Of a stretch of 64,000 bases of DNA, positions 35,521 to 44,368 are shown piece after piece. Below the pieces are notes generated by a model. It saw only the letters and a list, made by a program, of their open reading frames with translations, was not told the DNA's origin and searched no databases. The DNA lies in contig CBDDBN010000028.1 in the NCBI GenBank assembly GCA_965225735.1, positions 124,001 through 188,000 of the forward strand, read 5' to 3'. The translations under genes were made by a program, and so were the position numbers. Position 1 is the stretch's first letter; every line of letters starts with the position of its first letter. This DNA comes from Denitrobaculum sp965225735. Its GTDB lineage: Bacteria; Pseudomonadota; Alphaproteobacteria; Kiloniellales; Kiloniellaceae.

Positions 35521-36072
35521 CTAGACACCGGACTTATGCGATTCGGCCAATCGCGCATAATTGCCAGCCGAGTAAGTGATGAATTCCGCCTCCTCCGGCC
35601 TGACATCTCGCATATAGGCCGCCGGGGTTCCCGACCAAAGCTGTCCGGCCGATACGCGCTTTCCGGGCGTCACAACGGCGCCTGCGGCAATCATCGCGCC
35701 GCTCTCCACCACGGCCCTGTCCATAACTACAGACCGCATGCCAACGAAGGCGCCTGATTCAATTTCACAGGCATGCAACAGCGCGAGATGCCCGACCGTC
35801 ACCCCATCGCCGATGGTCGTCGGCACGCCCCCGCCCGTTTCCCGATAGTCGCCGGCCCGGTCGTGGGTCACGTGGATGACGGTGCCGTCCTGGATATTGG
35901 TCTCCGCGCCGATCCGGATGCTGTTGACGTCTCCGCGAATGACGCATCCGTACCAGATGGAAGACCCGGGTCCGATCTCGACATCGCCGATAATGACCGC
36001 GTCTTCCGCGACAAAGGCCGTCTCATGGACCTTTGGCAGGGCTCCGCGAAAGGGACGTATGATTCCGCTCAT
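35521..36072 (-). CDS. Gamma carbonic anhydrase family protein
   Basis: A 183-residue left-handed beta-helix (hexapeptide repeat) protein. The repeats are seen as VIIGDVEIGPGSSIW, VIRGDVNSIRIG and NIQDGTVIHVTHD. The metal histidines lie in VIHVTHD and VTVGHLALLHACEI, which agrees with Zn/Fe binding. Enzyme activity is often low or absent in this YrdA-like group. It lies 16 bases before the 3' end of the nucleotidase gene upstream, so it may be the last gene of that operon. Confidence 0.9.
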   Translation of the reverse strand: MSGIIRPFRGALPKVHETAFVAEDAVIIGDVEIGPGSSIWYGCVIRGDVNSIRIGAETNIQDGTVIHVTHDRAGDYRETGGGVPTTIGDGVTVGHLALLHACEIESGAFVGMRSVVMDRAVVESGAMIAAGAVVTPGKRVSAGQLWSGTPAAYMRDVRPEEAEFITYSAGNYARLAESHKSGV

Positions 36073-36088
36073 GGTGCCGCCAGATCCA

Positions 36089-38062
36089 TCACTTCATGAT
36101 CATCCGGTACTTGGCAAAACCATCATCGCCCTGCCCCGCCGGTTCGATCGGCAAATCGCCGTCCAATACCTCCGCCGCGGCGGGTGAAGAGGCGAAAGTT
36201 ACATTTACCTCGCCGGAGAGCGGCTTGAAGGACCAGTTCCTGTCGGCCGAAGGATTGAGGCTCTTAAGCTGAAAGATATAGTTGGCCAAGACCGTGCGGT
36301 TCTCGTCCGGCGCTTCGATGATGGTAGTGCTGCCGTCCAGGCGCGGGAAGTTCCCGCCACCGCCGGCTCGATAGTTGTTGGTGGCCACGACGAAGCGCGC
36401 CTCCGGATCGATCGGCGCCCCGTCGAAGCTCAGATTGACGATCCTTTGCGCATCAGGGTTAGCCAGATTTCCGTTCTTGTCGTAGCGCGCCGGCTGCGTC
36501 AGATCGATCTCATAGCTGACGCCGTCTATGACATCGAAGTTATAGGATGGGAAATCCGGATTGAGCAGAGGCTGCTCGCTGCGGCTTTCTGGATCGATCC
36601 GGTTAAAGGCGCCCGCGGACATCTCCAGCCACTCCCGCACCTCTGCACCGGTTAAAAGAACCGCTCGTAAAGTGTTGGGGTAGATATATAAATCCGCAAC
36701 ATTACGGAGCGCGATATCACCACTCTCGATCACCGTGTAGTAGTCGGGACCGCCTCGGCCGCCGGCCTTGAAGGGCGCACCCGCCGAGAGCACAGGAATA
36801 CCATCGTACTCGGTTCCCTTGATCAGTTGCTCGACGTACCACTTCTGGGCATTGGTGACGATCTGGATCGAGGGGTCGTCGGCCACCAGCGCAAAATAGC
36901 TGTTAATGGGCGCTTCCGTCTTGCCGACTGCCTCGTTCATATAGGCGATGGTTGCCTGATGCGCTTCTGCCACGGAGGCGAGCACTTTCGGATCGGCCTC
37001 GACCAGAGGCAGCGTTTTCCGGCCATCGCGCTTGTAGATGGCCCGCACAGAACCGGTCCCGGAGGTCACTTCCCAGCCACCCAGCACGCCACGGCGAAGT
37101 TCCAGGTCCACAACGCCCAGATGGCTCCCCCAGAAGCCGGGCATGGTCGCAGGCACGCCATTGATCGTGCCCTGCGCGATGTCTACGCCTGGAAGGTCTG
37201 CATAAGTTTCTGAGGGAAACACCTGATGCGCGTGCCCGAACAAGATCGCATCGATGCCGTGGATAAGGCTCAACTCGTACGTCGCATTCTCGTCCATGGC
37301 ACGCGGCGCCTGGGTCGTCAGGCCCGAATGCGGCACGGCGATCACGATATCCGCGCCCTTGGATCGCATCTCAGGCACATAGCGATGGGCTGAATCGACG
37401 ATATCCCGCGCCACGAGTTTACCGGCAAGATTGGTTTTATCCCATTGCATGATCTGCGGTGGAACAAACCCGATAACGCCAATTTTGATCGGATAACGCT
37501 GGCCATCTTCGGCCAGAATTTCGCGATCCAGGATCACATAGGGCGCGAAGTACGGCTTGTCGTTGCTGGGATCGTCATCTCCGTCATCCACAACCACGTT
37601 GGCGCTGACATAGGGAAACTTGGCCCCGGAAACCGCTAGACTCAGGAAGTCGAGGCCATAGTTGAACTCGTGATTTCCAATATTTCCCACGTCGTATTCG
37701 ATCAGGTTCATAGCCTTGTAGATCGGATGAACCTCGCCCTTTTCCAGGCCACGCCGCTTGGCCATATAGTCGCCAAGAGGGTTACCCTGAATAAGATCGC
37801 CGTTGTCGATCATGAGCGAGTTGGGACGCTCCGCGCGGGCCTGGGCAATTAAGGTCGCGACCTTGGCGAGGCCCACGGAGTTCGAGGGTTTATTGGCGTA
37901 GTAGTCGTAATCGACCACATGAACGTGAATGTCCGCCGTCTCAAGAATCCGAAGCTGCGCTGTGGTTTCGGCAAGCGCCGGCGCAGAAGAAGCAAGCAGA
38001 CTAGCGAAAGCGACAATGATCAAAGGTAGAGGTCGTGGGCTCTTTGTTTTTGTGGCAGGCAT
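36089..38062 (-). CDS. cpdB: 2',3'-cyclic-nucleotide 2'-phosphodiesterase / 3'-nucleotidase (periplasmic)
   Basis: A 657-residue exported bifunctional nucleotidase that degrades RNA-derived 2',3'-cyclic nucleotides and 3'-nucleotides for phosphate and nucleoside use. The signal peptide (PLIIVAFASLLASSAPALA) ends near 31. The calcineurin-type metallophosphatase domain has TADIHVHVVD, NGDLIQGNPLGDY, GNHEFNYG and GHAHQVFP. The 5'-nucleotidase C-terminal substrate domain follows (about 370-600, YIYPNTLRAVLLTG, NYRAGGGGNFP). Complete length for CpdB. Confidence 0.93.
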   Translation of the reverse strand: MPATKTKSPRPLPLIIVAFASLLASSAPALAETTAQLRILETADIHVHVVDYDYYANKPSNSVGLAKVATLIAQARAERPNSLMIDNGDLIQGNPLGDYMAKRRGLEKGEVHPIYKAMNLIEYDVGNIGNHEFNYGLDFLSLAVSGAKFPYVSANVVVDDGDDDPSNDKPYFAPYVILDREILAEDGQRYPIKIGVIGFVPPQIMQWDKTNLAGKLVARDIVDSAHRYVPEMRSKGADIVIAVPHSGLTTQAPRAMDENATYELSLIHGIDAILFGHAHQVFPSETYADLPGVDIAQGTINGVPATMPGFWGSHLGVVDLELRRGVLGGWEVTSGTGSVRAIYKRDGRKTLPLVEADPKVLASVAEAHQATIAYMNEAVGKTEAPINSYFALVADDPSIQIVTNAQKWYVEQLIKGTEYDGIPVLSAGAPFKAGGRGGPDYYTVIESGDIALRNVADLYIYPNTLRAVLLTGAEVREWLEMSAGAFNRIDPESRSEQPLLNPDFPSYNFDVIDGVSYEIDLTQPARYDKNGNLANPDAQRIVNLSFDGAPIDPEARFVVATNNYRAGGGGNFPRLDGSTTIIEAPDENRTVLANYIFQLKSLNPSADRNWSFKPLSGEVNVTFASSPAAAEVLDGDLPIEPAGQGDDGFAKYRMIMK

Positions 38063-38230
38063 TTCGACCCTCCCGCTTTTTTTTGAGCAAGAGCTCTGAG
38101 ATTAACGCCGAATTCTTCGCCGCCCCAAGGCCGCCTGTCCGACTCGCTTACTCCACGATACGCGCGAAGGCTAAGCGGGAAAAGGCGATAAAGTTCACAG
38201 CTCAGTCCGCCCCCGGCCAGAGCCCAAAGC

Positions 38231-38764
38231 CTAGTACCATAGGCTCAAGAGTGGACCATGGCTTCCAAAGATCGGATCGCAGTCCGGCAAAGGCGTCGCG
38301 GCGATCGAGGCGGTCGCATCAAGCGCGGCCTCCTTTCCCGCGTGGTTGAATCCGCTGTCGGGCTGACCGTCAGGATATCCGCCAACCACAGTAAAGCCCT
38401 TCTCGGACTCCAGAAGCTTATGGCCATAACCGGCTGGAAGAATAACAACATCGCCTTCCGACAATGAATGACAGGGGCCGCCTTCACCGCCGAGCTGCAA
38501 AACCCCCGTTCCGGCAACAACAGTCAGAACCTCATGAGCGGCATAGTGGTAGTGATGAAAATCGAACAGCGTGTAGACCCAGGTGCGCGTCCAGCCGTTT
38601 TGCTCATAGAGCTCGGTTACGCGTCGCGGCTGCGTACCTCTGGCAACCACCTTCGGATAGATGAGGGCCGGAAGCGCAGGATTGTTCGGGATATCGGCTA
38701 CCGGGTTGCAGCGGACCTGAATGACATCCTCGAGCTTTAACGGACGGAGAAAATCTTCAGTCAC
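38231..38764 (-). CDS. Cupin-domain protein (YjlB-like)
   Basis: A 177-residue single-cupin protein. The two cupin motifs are DFHHYHYAAHEVLTVVAGTGVLQLGG (metal histidines) and GDVVILPAGYGHKLL. It resembles uncharacterised YjlB-like cupins that follow acetyltransferase or hydrolase genes. Reaction unknown. It starts 10 bases after the GNAT stop on the same strand, so the two are probably co-transcribed. Confidence 0.78.
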   Translation of the reverse strand: MTEDFLRPLKLEDVIQVRCNPVADIPNNPALPALIYPKVVARGTQPRRVTELYEQNGWTRTWVYTLFDFHHYHYAAHEVLTVVAGTGVLQLGGEGGPCHSLSEGDVVILPAGYGHKLLESEKGFTVVGGYPDGQPDSGFNHAGKEAALDATASIAATPLPDCDPIFGSHGPLLSLWY

Positions 38765-38774
38765 GGCATCTCCG

Positions 38775-39263
38775 TCATGTCTCGAGCGCCTTGCACATCA
38801 ACAGCTCCTTGCGGCCGTCCTCAGTCTGCTGACCGCCCCCGCAGACTTGAAATCCCGTTGAGCGATAGAGCTCAAACGCTTTGGCGTTCTCCTCATAGAC
38901 AGTCAGCACTGCCTCTGTCGCCGCCGTCTCCTCGCGGATCAAAGACATAATCCCGCTCAAGAGCCGACGGCCAAGCCCCTCACGGCGAAATGGCGGCCGC
39001 ACGTACATCGAGACAATCTTCGCCCGAAGCGGCGCCTCTTCGGATGGCAACAGGTAACCTGCAGTGCCGGCAGTCTCGGCCCCGACTTTCATCACAATCG
39101 GATGAAACGCCTGAAGGAATGCACGCCATTCCTCTTTACTGTATTGCGATTCCCGCGCATGGTTCGAGCCAAAGGCCGCAGGTGCGTCAGACAGCATTTC
39201 CAGCCGCAGACGCTTGAACTGCGGCCAGTCATCGGGACCCAATGTCTCAGTCACGTAGGTCAT
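38775..39263 (-). CDS. GNAT family N-acetyltransferase
   Basis: A 162-residue GCN5-related acetyltransferase. The acetyl-CoA loop RREGLGRRLL is at about 91-100, preceded by the strand IVSMYVRPPF and followed by YEENAKAFELYRSTGF (motif B). The acceptor cannot be named. It forms a probable operon with the downstream cupin gene. Confidence 0.87.
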   Translation of the reverse strand: MTYVTETLGPDDWPQFKRLRLEMLSDAPAAFGSNHARESQYSKEEWRAFLQAFHPIVMKVGAETAGTAGYLLPSEEAPLRAKIVSMYVRPPFRREGLGRRLLSGIMSLIREETAATEAVLTVYEENAKAFELYRSTGFQVCGGGQQTEDGRKELLMCKALET

Positions 39264-39319
39264 GATGACACGCTAACCCGCCTGTAACTTGGACCGGTAA
39301 CGCTAAAACCGCAGCGCCG

Positions 39320-39829
39320 CTATGCGAGTTCTTTACGCAAAGCCGCGAGTTGGCTTGTCACGATCAAAACGTGAAACCGCATGATGAGCCGCAGATAGGT
39401 CCGGCCCAGCCGGTTGTGGGTGTGGACCCAGGTTGCCAGCGAAACCCGTGTCGGAGATACCGCATCTCTGGCGATCGAAATTCTAAAGTCCAGATGCCTG
39501 TCGTCCTCGCCGAGGATGATTTCATTCTCGCTGACACTATGAATACGGAAAAAGTTAATGGCTTCACCGGTTTCGACCGACGTGCGGCGGCGATGGTCCA
39601 TCGGCAAGCTGGCCGCCGTTTTCAAGCCGAAAGGCGAAACCGCCATATCACGAACGGCCAGGAGGAAGCGCACCCAGCCGGGCATATCCAGGAACAACTG
39701 CTGCGCAATCTGCGAGATCGATTGGCCGTCATGCTTCAATTCAACGGCGTAACAATCCAGAAAGTCGCCCGGCTTGATATAGGCGCGCAGGCCACTTTCG
39801 GGCGCCAGTTCACTTGCCATCACCGTCAT
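39320..39829 (-). CDS. DUF2867 family protein
   Basis: A 169-residue protein matching the DUF2867 pattern: an amphipathic start (ELAPESGLRAYIKPGDFLDCYAV), DMPGWVRFLLAVRDMAV, a central EIILGEDDRHLDFRISI and a closing NRLGRTYLRLIMRFH. The family has a START/SRPBCC-like appearance and no proven role. It is a lone gene 56 bases before the GNAT gene on the same strand, possibly co-transcribed with it. Confidence 0.7.
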   Translation of the reverse strand: MTVMASELAPESGLRAYIKPGDFLDCYAVELKHDGQSISQIAQQLFLDMPGWVRFLLAVRDMAVSPFGLKTAASLPMDHRRRTSVETGEAINFFRIHSVSENEIILGEDDRHLDFRISIARDAVSPTRVSLATWVHTHNRLGRTYLRLIMRFHVLIVTSQLAALRKELA

Positions 39830-39992
39830 GCAGCCAGCTCCAATTCACCCAAATCCGATCTTGGCAGCCTAGGTCAACGACCGAGCAAACACCACGCTGG
39901 TGCCTCGATCGCGACATCATGCCGCCCCCGGCGGGGATCCGCGGCGCAGCGTCTAACACCTTGAAAACCAGATATGCCTAAGCCATTGCACA

Positions 39993-40532
39993 CTAATCGT
40001 GGCCGACCGGCGGAGGATCCAGCATGTCCTCGAAAAACCAGGCCGCGAGTTCATTTCGGCTGGTCACACCCGCTTTCCGATAGACGCCGGAGGCTTGTTG
40101 GCGAACTGTTTTCTCCCGTGTGTTCCGGAGTTCGGCGATTTCCCGAAACGACAAGCCTTTCAGCATTCCGATGACCACATCCTGTTCGCTCGCCGTCAGT
40201 TTCCAGGCGTCGAACTGCTTTTGCATAACGGCGCGATACTGACTGGCGATTTCCTGGGATTTCGTATCGATCCGGGCCAGCTGCCCGCGCGCCTTACTCA
40301 GCTGTCCGCTCAGTTCCTTAAGCGCGCGTTGCTGGGTGCGGTATTCGTAAACAAAAGCCGCCAACACCACGATGCTGAGGACGAATCTCGACAAATCATC
40401 GCCCATCGAGGCCAGTGTCTCGCCATCGGCGAATTCGGACAGGATCTCGACAGCGCTGGTCCCAAGGACAAACAGCACAAAGACGGCAAACAGCGTTTGC
40501 CGCTGTGGTAACTGCCCGATCGCATCGAACAT
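39993..40532 (-). CDS. Membrane-anchored LuxR-type HTH regulator
   Basis: A 179-residue regulator with an unusual layout. Two hydrophobic segments (about 14-30, LFAVFVLFVLGTSAVEI, and about 48-63, VLSIVVLAAFVYEY) place it in the membrane. A coiled coil follows (about 64-105, QQRALKELSGQLSKARGQL). A C-terminal LuxR/GerE helix-turn-helix (about 115-170) contains LTASEQDVVIGMLKGLSFREIAEL and EKTVRQQASGVYRKAG. There is no receiver domain. It is divergent from a multicopper oxidase gene 186 bases away, its likely target (inference). Confidence 0.8.
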   Translation of the reverse strand: MFDAIGQLPQRQTLFAVFVLFVLGTSAVEILSEFADGETLASMGDDLSRFVLSIVVLAAFVYEYRTQQRALKELSGQLSKARGQLARIDTKSQEIASQYRAVMQKQFDAWKLTASEQDVVIGMLKGLSFREIAELRNTREKTVRQQASGVYRKAGVTSRNELAAWFFEDMLDPPPVGHD

Positions 40533-40548
40533 AGTGTTGTTCCTTAAT

Positions 40549-40571
40549 CCAATATGTCATCGGGATATTGG
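40549..40571. promoter_or_regulatory. CCAATAT/ATATTGG dyad between the LuxR-type and oxidase genes
   Basis: 7-bp perfect arms with a 9-base spacer, 17-39 bases upstream of the LuxR-type start and in the shared regulatory gap. It is a candidate operator for autoregulation. Dyads of this size are expected several times by chance in 64 kb. Confidence 0.35.
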
Positions 40572-40718
40572 TATCTGGCGGGAGTGCCGAAACCGAACCT
40601 ATGCCCGATGTCCCGAGCCGCCAATCCGGCATTTGTCCAATAGACGGCAGATCCCAGGTTCTTAAATCATAGTGGCCACTTCGTTCACTGCGCATCTCTC
40701 AATTGCGAGGAAAGCACT

Positions 40719-42206
40719 ATGTCCTTCACCGTTTCCCGGCGGCGGTTTCTTGCAGTCGGCATCGCGACGCTCGGCGCCAGTTTTCATCGGTCGGCCTGGG
40801 CAAAGGCCAGCGCCCGCAAACTCCCCATACCGACGCTGATCGACGGCACGGCCGGGAAACCTGTTCCTCTGGAGATTCGAAACGGCGCATGGTCGTTCAT
40901 GCCTGGGGTGATGACGCCCACTCTGGGTTTCAGCCAGGACTATTTGGGTCCCACGATCCGCACCTGGCAAAACAGCGAACTCACCCTGCACTATCAGAAT
41001 TCCCTGACAGAGGGGGTGGCTGTTCACGGCCACGGCCTACATGTTCCGGGCAATGTCGACGGCGGACCACAGCTGGAAATCGCACCGGGCGATCGCTGGC
41101 ACCCCACCCTCTCCATCGTGCAACCGGCAGCCACCTGTTGGTATCATTCTCACACGCACGGCAGGACCGGGCATCAGGTTTACCACGGACTGGCCGGAAT
41201 GATCGTGATCGAGGACGAGAACAGCGATGCACTGGAACTGCCGCGTCGTTATGGAGTCGACGATCTGCCCATCATCATCCAAGACCGAACCTTCGATGCG
41301 CAGGGACGCTTGGTCTATTCACTCGAAGACGCAGACGAAGATGGCTGGCTCGGTGAAACCGTGGTCATCAACGGTGCGATCTCGCCGGTCGCCAGGGTGC
41401 CGGCGGGAAAGGTGCGGCTTCGAATCCTGAACGGCGCGAACGCCCGTTTTTACATCGTCGCCTTCGCCGATAACCGGACCTTTTACAAGATCGCCAGCGA
41501 CGGCGGATTGCTGGCGTCCCCAGTGCCCTTGACGACAATGGAGATGGCGCCCGGTGAACGTTGCGAGATCGTCGTCGATCTGTCCGATGGCAACCCCGCC
41601 GAACTGCTGACGCTTTTCGAAGACGAGTTCGACGAAGCCGAGGAAGGTATTGTCAGCGATCTGCTCAAGCTTTTAGACCGATCCGAAGTTCCGCCGCAGC
41701 CCTCCCTAACCCTGGAGGTCGATCGCACACTGACAGCAAACATCGCGCCGTTGCCCCAAAAACTCGCGACCATTATCCGCCCCAAGGAAAGCGAGATAAC
41801 GCGCACCCGCGACTTTTTGCTCGAGATGGACGGCGGTGGCGGTCACAGCGGACATAAAGGTCATGCGGCCATGGACATGTCGATCAACGGGGCGGCGATG
41901 GACATGAGCGTCATCAACGAAAAGGTCGAGCGCGGCATTTGGGAACGCTGGCGTGTCCGCGCGGATCAAGGCGCACATCCCTTCCATGTGCACGGCTGCT
42001 CCTTCCTGATCGAACAGATGGAAGGCGCGGCCGCACCGCTTGACCAGCAAGGCTGGAAAGACACCGTGGTGGTGGATGACGACGATTGGTCGGAGTTCAT
42101 CGTTCGGTTCGATCATCCGGCGAGCGAGCGGCACCCCTATATGTATCACTGCCACATCCTGGAGCATGAAGACCATGGTATGATGGGACAGTTCACGGTG
42201 AGCTAA
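40719..42206 (+). CDS. Periplasmic multicopper oxidase (Tat-exported)
   Basis: A 495-residue three-cupredoxin-domain laccase-like oxidase. The twin-arginine leader SRRRFLAVG (about 6-14) exports it folded. All copper motifs are intact: HGHGLH, WYHSHTHG, HPFHVHG and the T1/T2/T3 motif HCHILEHEDHGMM. The insert HSGHKGHAAMDMS...AAMDMS (about 375-395) is His/Met-rich, as in CueO-type cuprous oxidases. It is probably copper-detoxifying; a phenol or metal oxidase is possible. It is divergent from the membrane-tethered regulator. Confidence 0.92.
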   Translation: MSFTVSRRRFLAVGIATLGASFHRSAWAKASARKLPIPTLIDGTAGKPVPLEIRNGAWSFMPGVMTPTLGFSQDYLGPTIRTWQNSELTLHYQNSLTEGVAVHGHGLHVPGNVDGGPQLEIAPGDRWHPTLSIVQPAATCWYHSHTHGRTGHQVYHGLAGMIVIEDENSDALELPRRYGVDDLPIIIQDRTFDAQGRLVYSLEDADEDGWLGETVVINGAISPVARVPAGKVRLRILNGANARFYIVAFADNRTFYKIASDGGLLASPVPLTTMEMAPGERCEIVVDLSDGNPAELLTLFEDEFDEAEEGIVSDLLKLLDRSEVPPQPSLTLEVDRTLTANIAPLPQKLATIIRPKESEITRTRDFLLEMDGGGGHSGHKGHAAMDMSINGAAMDMSVINEKVERGIWERWRVRADQGAHPFHVHGCSFLIEQMEGAAAPLDQQGWKDTVVVDDDDWSEFIVRFDHPASERHPYMYHCHILEHEDHGMMGQFTVS

Positions 42207-42521
42207 CTCCGTCTGATCGCTACTCATTCAAGGCGGCTGGGAAGAGTTTTGCAGCTTTTCGAGCTCTAAGGATGCCGCACAACGCGCAGGAAATGCCCGG
42301 TTTCCTGCGTTCAAATCCCATTGGGCAGACAGCTTTCTGTCGCACTATTTCTGCAGGAACTTTAGCGCTGGAACACGCACAAGATGCTTCTGCCAATATC
42401 TCATTGCGTAACGTTATAACGTATTGTATCTCATTTGATGAATTGGTTGCTGTAAGCGTCTCGCACCACAGCGTCCCGCCGCACGCTCTGGCTAAAGACC
42501 CAACATAGAGCAAGGGAAAAG
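42207..42521. other. Intergenic region with Zur-like site and promoter
   Basis: About 315 bases. The first 190 hold nothing recognised. The promoter with the Zur-like palindrome (next entry) is at 42404-42432, followed by an approximately 90-base leader before the COG0523 gene. Confidence 0.6.
42404..42432 (+). promoter_or_regulatory. Promoter with Zur-box-like palindrome
   Basis: TTGCGT (42404-42409) and TATCTC (42427-42432) are 17 bases apart. The spacer contains the perfect palindrome ACGTTATAACGT (42411-42422), whose GTTATAAC core matches proteobacterial Zur sites. A repressor bound here would block the promoter of the COG0523 gene under zinc sufficiency. The palindrome is short, so the assignment rests on core, position and gene together. 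Confidence 0.55.
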
Positions 42522-43742
42522 ATGAACGTCGTAGCCCCCCGCCTTCCTGTCACAGTGCTCTCCGGATTTCTCGGCGCCGGCAAGACAACGCTTCTAAACC
42601 GGGTGCTGAACAACCGAGATGGCCGGCGTGTCGCCGTCATCGTGAACGACATGTCGGAAGTGAACATCGACGCCGATTTGGTGCGCGCGGATACGGAACT
42701 GAGCCGTACCGACGAAACGCTGGTCGAGATGTCGAACGGCTGCATTTGCTGTACGTTGCGTGACGATCTGCTCGCCGAAGTAAGGCGTCTCGCAGAAGAG
42801 GGCCGTTTCGATTACCTGCTGATCGAATCGACCGGTATCTCCGAGCCTTTGCCGGTCGCCGCGACCTTCGATTTCCGCGATGAAGAAGGTGTAAGTCTTT
42901 CGGATGTCGCACGCCTCGACACCATGGTGACAGTTGTCGATGCGGTGAACCTACTTTACGACTACTCCAGTCACGATTTCCTGCGCGACCGGGGTGAAAC
43001 CATGGGCGAGGAAGACGAGCGCACGCTTGTGCACCTTCTGACCGACCAGATCGAATTCGCCGATGTGGTTGTCCTCAACAAAGTCGCCGATGCGGAGCCG
43101 CATCAGGTCGACGCCGCGCGCAAAATCATTCGAAGCCTCAATGCCGATGCGAAGATCATCGAGACCAACCATTCGGATGTTCCCGCGGAAAAGATCCTCG
43201 ACACCGGGCTCTTCGACTACGAGAAGGCACACGAGCATCCGATGTGGGCCAAGGAACTCTATGGCTACGAGGATCATGTCCCCGAGACCGAGGAGTACGG
43301 TGTTACGAGCTTTGTTTATCGTGCCCGCCGTCCGTTCGTGCCGGAACGCATCCACGCTTTGCTCAACGGCGACCTGCCCGGCGTGATCCGCGCCAAGGGG
43401 CACTTCTGGATCACCACACGGCCCGGCTGGGTTGCCGAATTTTCCCTTGCAGGTGCACTGTCCTCGGTCAATCCGCTCGGTATCTGGTGGGCTTCTGTGC
43501 CGCGAGAACGCTGGCCGGACCAGGAAAGCGCACACAACTACATCCATGCGCATTGGCAGGAGCCCTGGGGCGACCGGCGACAGGAAATCGTCTTCATCGG
43601 CAGCGGGATCGATTGGCCGGGCTTGAAGGCACGCCTAGATGAATGTCTCCTGTCCGAGGACCAGGCTGACGGGCCCGATGCGCTTCCCGACCTGCCAGAC
43701 CCCTTTCCACTGTGGAGACGCTCGTCACCACCAGCGGCATGA
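42522..43742 (+). CDS. COG0523 GTP-dependent metallochaperone (ZigA-like, CobW family)
   Basis: A 406-residue G3E GTPase. The P-loop GFLGAGKTT is at about 15, the metal-binding CICCTLRDDLL (CxCC) at about 74, ESTGISEP at about 105, and the guanine-specifying NKVAD at about 187. A CobW C-terminal domain with an acidic/histidine-poor tail completes it. Length and the Zur-like promoter favour the zinc-starvation ZigA type, which delivers zinc to client enzymes, over a cobalamin role. The gene stands alone and ends at a bidirectional terminator. Confidence 0.88.
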   Translation: MNVVAPRLPVTVLSGFLGAGKTTLLNRVLNNRDGRRVAVIVNDMSEVNIDADLVRADTELSRTDETLVEMSNGCICCTLRDDLLAEVRRLAEEGRFDYLLIESTGISEPLPVAATFDFRDEEGVSLSDVARLDTMVTVVDAVNLLYDYSSHDFLRDRGETMGEEDERTLVHLLTDQIEFADVVVLNKVADAEPHQVDAARKIIRSLNADAKIIETNHSDVPAEKILDTGLFDYEKAHEHPMWAKELYGYEDHVPETEEYGVTSFVYRARRPFVPERIHALLNGDLPGVIRAKGHFWITTRPGWVAEFSLAGALSSVNPLGIWWASVPRERWPDQESAHNYIHAHWQEPWGDRRQEIVFIGSGIDWPGLKARLDECLLSEDQADGPDALPDLPDPFPLWRRSSPPAA

Positions 43743-43813
43743 CGTGGTGAGAAGCTCACACGCCAAGCTGGCTCGGCCTTAACCAAGGCTCCAGCATGAC
43801 TACAGACAAAAAG

Positions 43814-43850
43814 AAACAGCGCCCCCAGATATTGGGAGCGCTGTTTTTCT
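43814..43850. terminator. Bidirectional terminator between COG0523 gene and rpsI
   Basis: AAACAGCGCCCCC (43814-43826) pairs with GGGAGCGCTGTTT (43834-43846) apart from one mismatch, with T runs on both strands beyond the stem. It serves the two convergent transcripts. Confidence 0.85.
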
Positions 43851-43876
43851 TGTCGCTTTGACTGTGCGTTTTTCGC

Positions 43877-44365
43877 TTAACGCTTGGAGAACTGGAAGCT
43901 CCGGCGAGCCTTGCGGCGACCGTACTTCTTACGCTCAACAACACGCGAGTCACGGGTCAGGAAGCCACCGGCCTTCAGGACCGGACGCAGGCCCGGCTCG
44001 TAAAGGGTCAGGGCTTTCGAGATCCCGTGGCGAACCGCACCGGCCTGGCCGGAGAGACCGCCGCCGGTGACCGTGCAGTCAACGTCGAACTGATTGGCAC
44101 GATCGGTCACGGTAAAGGGCTGGCCGATCATCATGCGCAGCACGGCGCGGGCGAAGTACTGCTCCTGGTCGCGGCCGTTCACGGTGACCTTGCCGCTGCC
44201 CGGCTTGATCCAGACGCGGGCCACCGCATCCTTACGTTTACCGGTGGCGTAGGAGCGGCCCTGTGCGTCCCGCTTCGGCTCCGCCGTGGTTTCCGCAGCA
44301 GCTTCCGCCGTGGCGACGTCGCCCAGCTGGCTCAAATCGGTCAGGGTCTGAGTTTCCTCGGCCAT
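43877..44365 (-). CDS. rpsI: 30S ribosomal protein S9
   Basis: A 162-residue S9. About 33 N-terminal residues rich in Ala/Glu/Thr form an extension before the conserved YATGKRKDAVARVWI. The end KYGRRKARRSFQFSKR is the universal basic tail reaching the P-site tRNA. It begins 3 bases after the rplM stop and is in the same operon. Confidence 0.97.
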   Translation of the reverse strand: MAEETQTLTDLSQLGDVATAEAAAETTAEPKRDAQGRSYATGKRKDAVARVWIKPGSGKVTVNGRDQEQYFARAVLRMMIGQPFTVTDRANQFDVDCTVTGGGLSGQAGAVRHGISKALTLYEPGLRPVLKAGGFLTRDSRVVERKKYGRRKARRSFQFSKR

Positions 44366-44368
44366 GAC

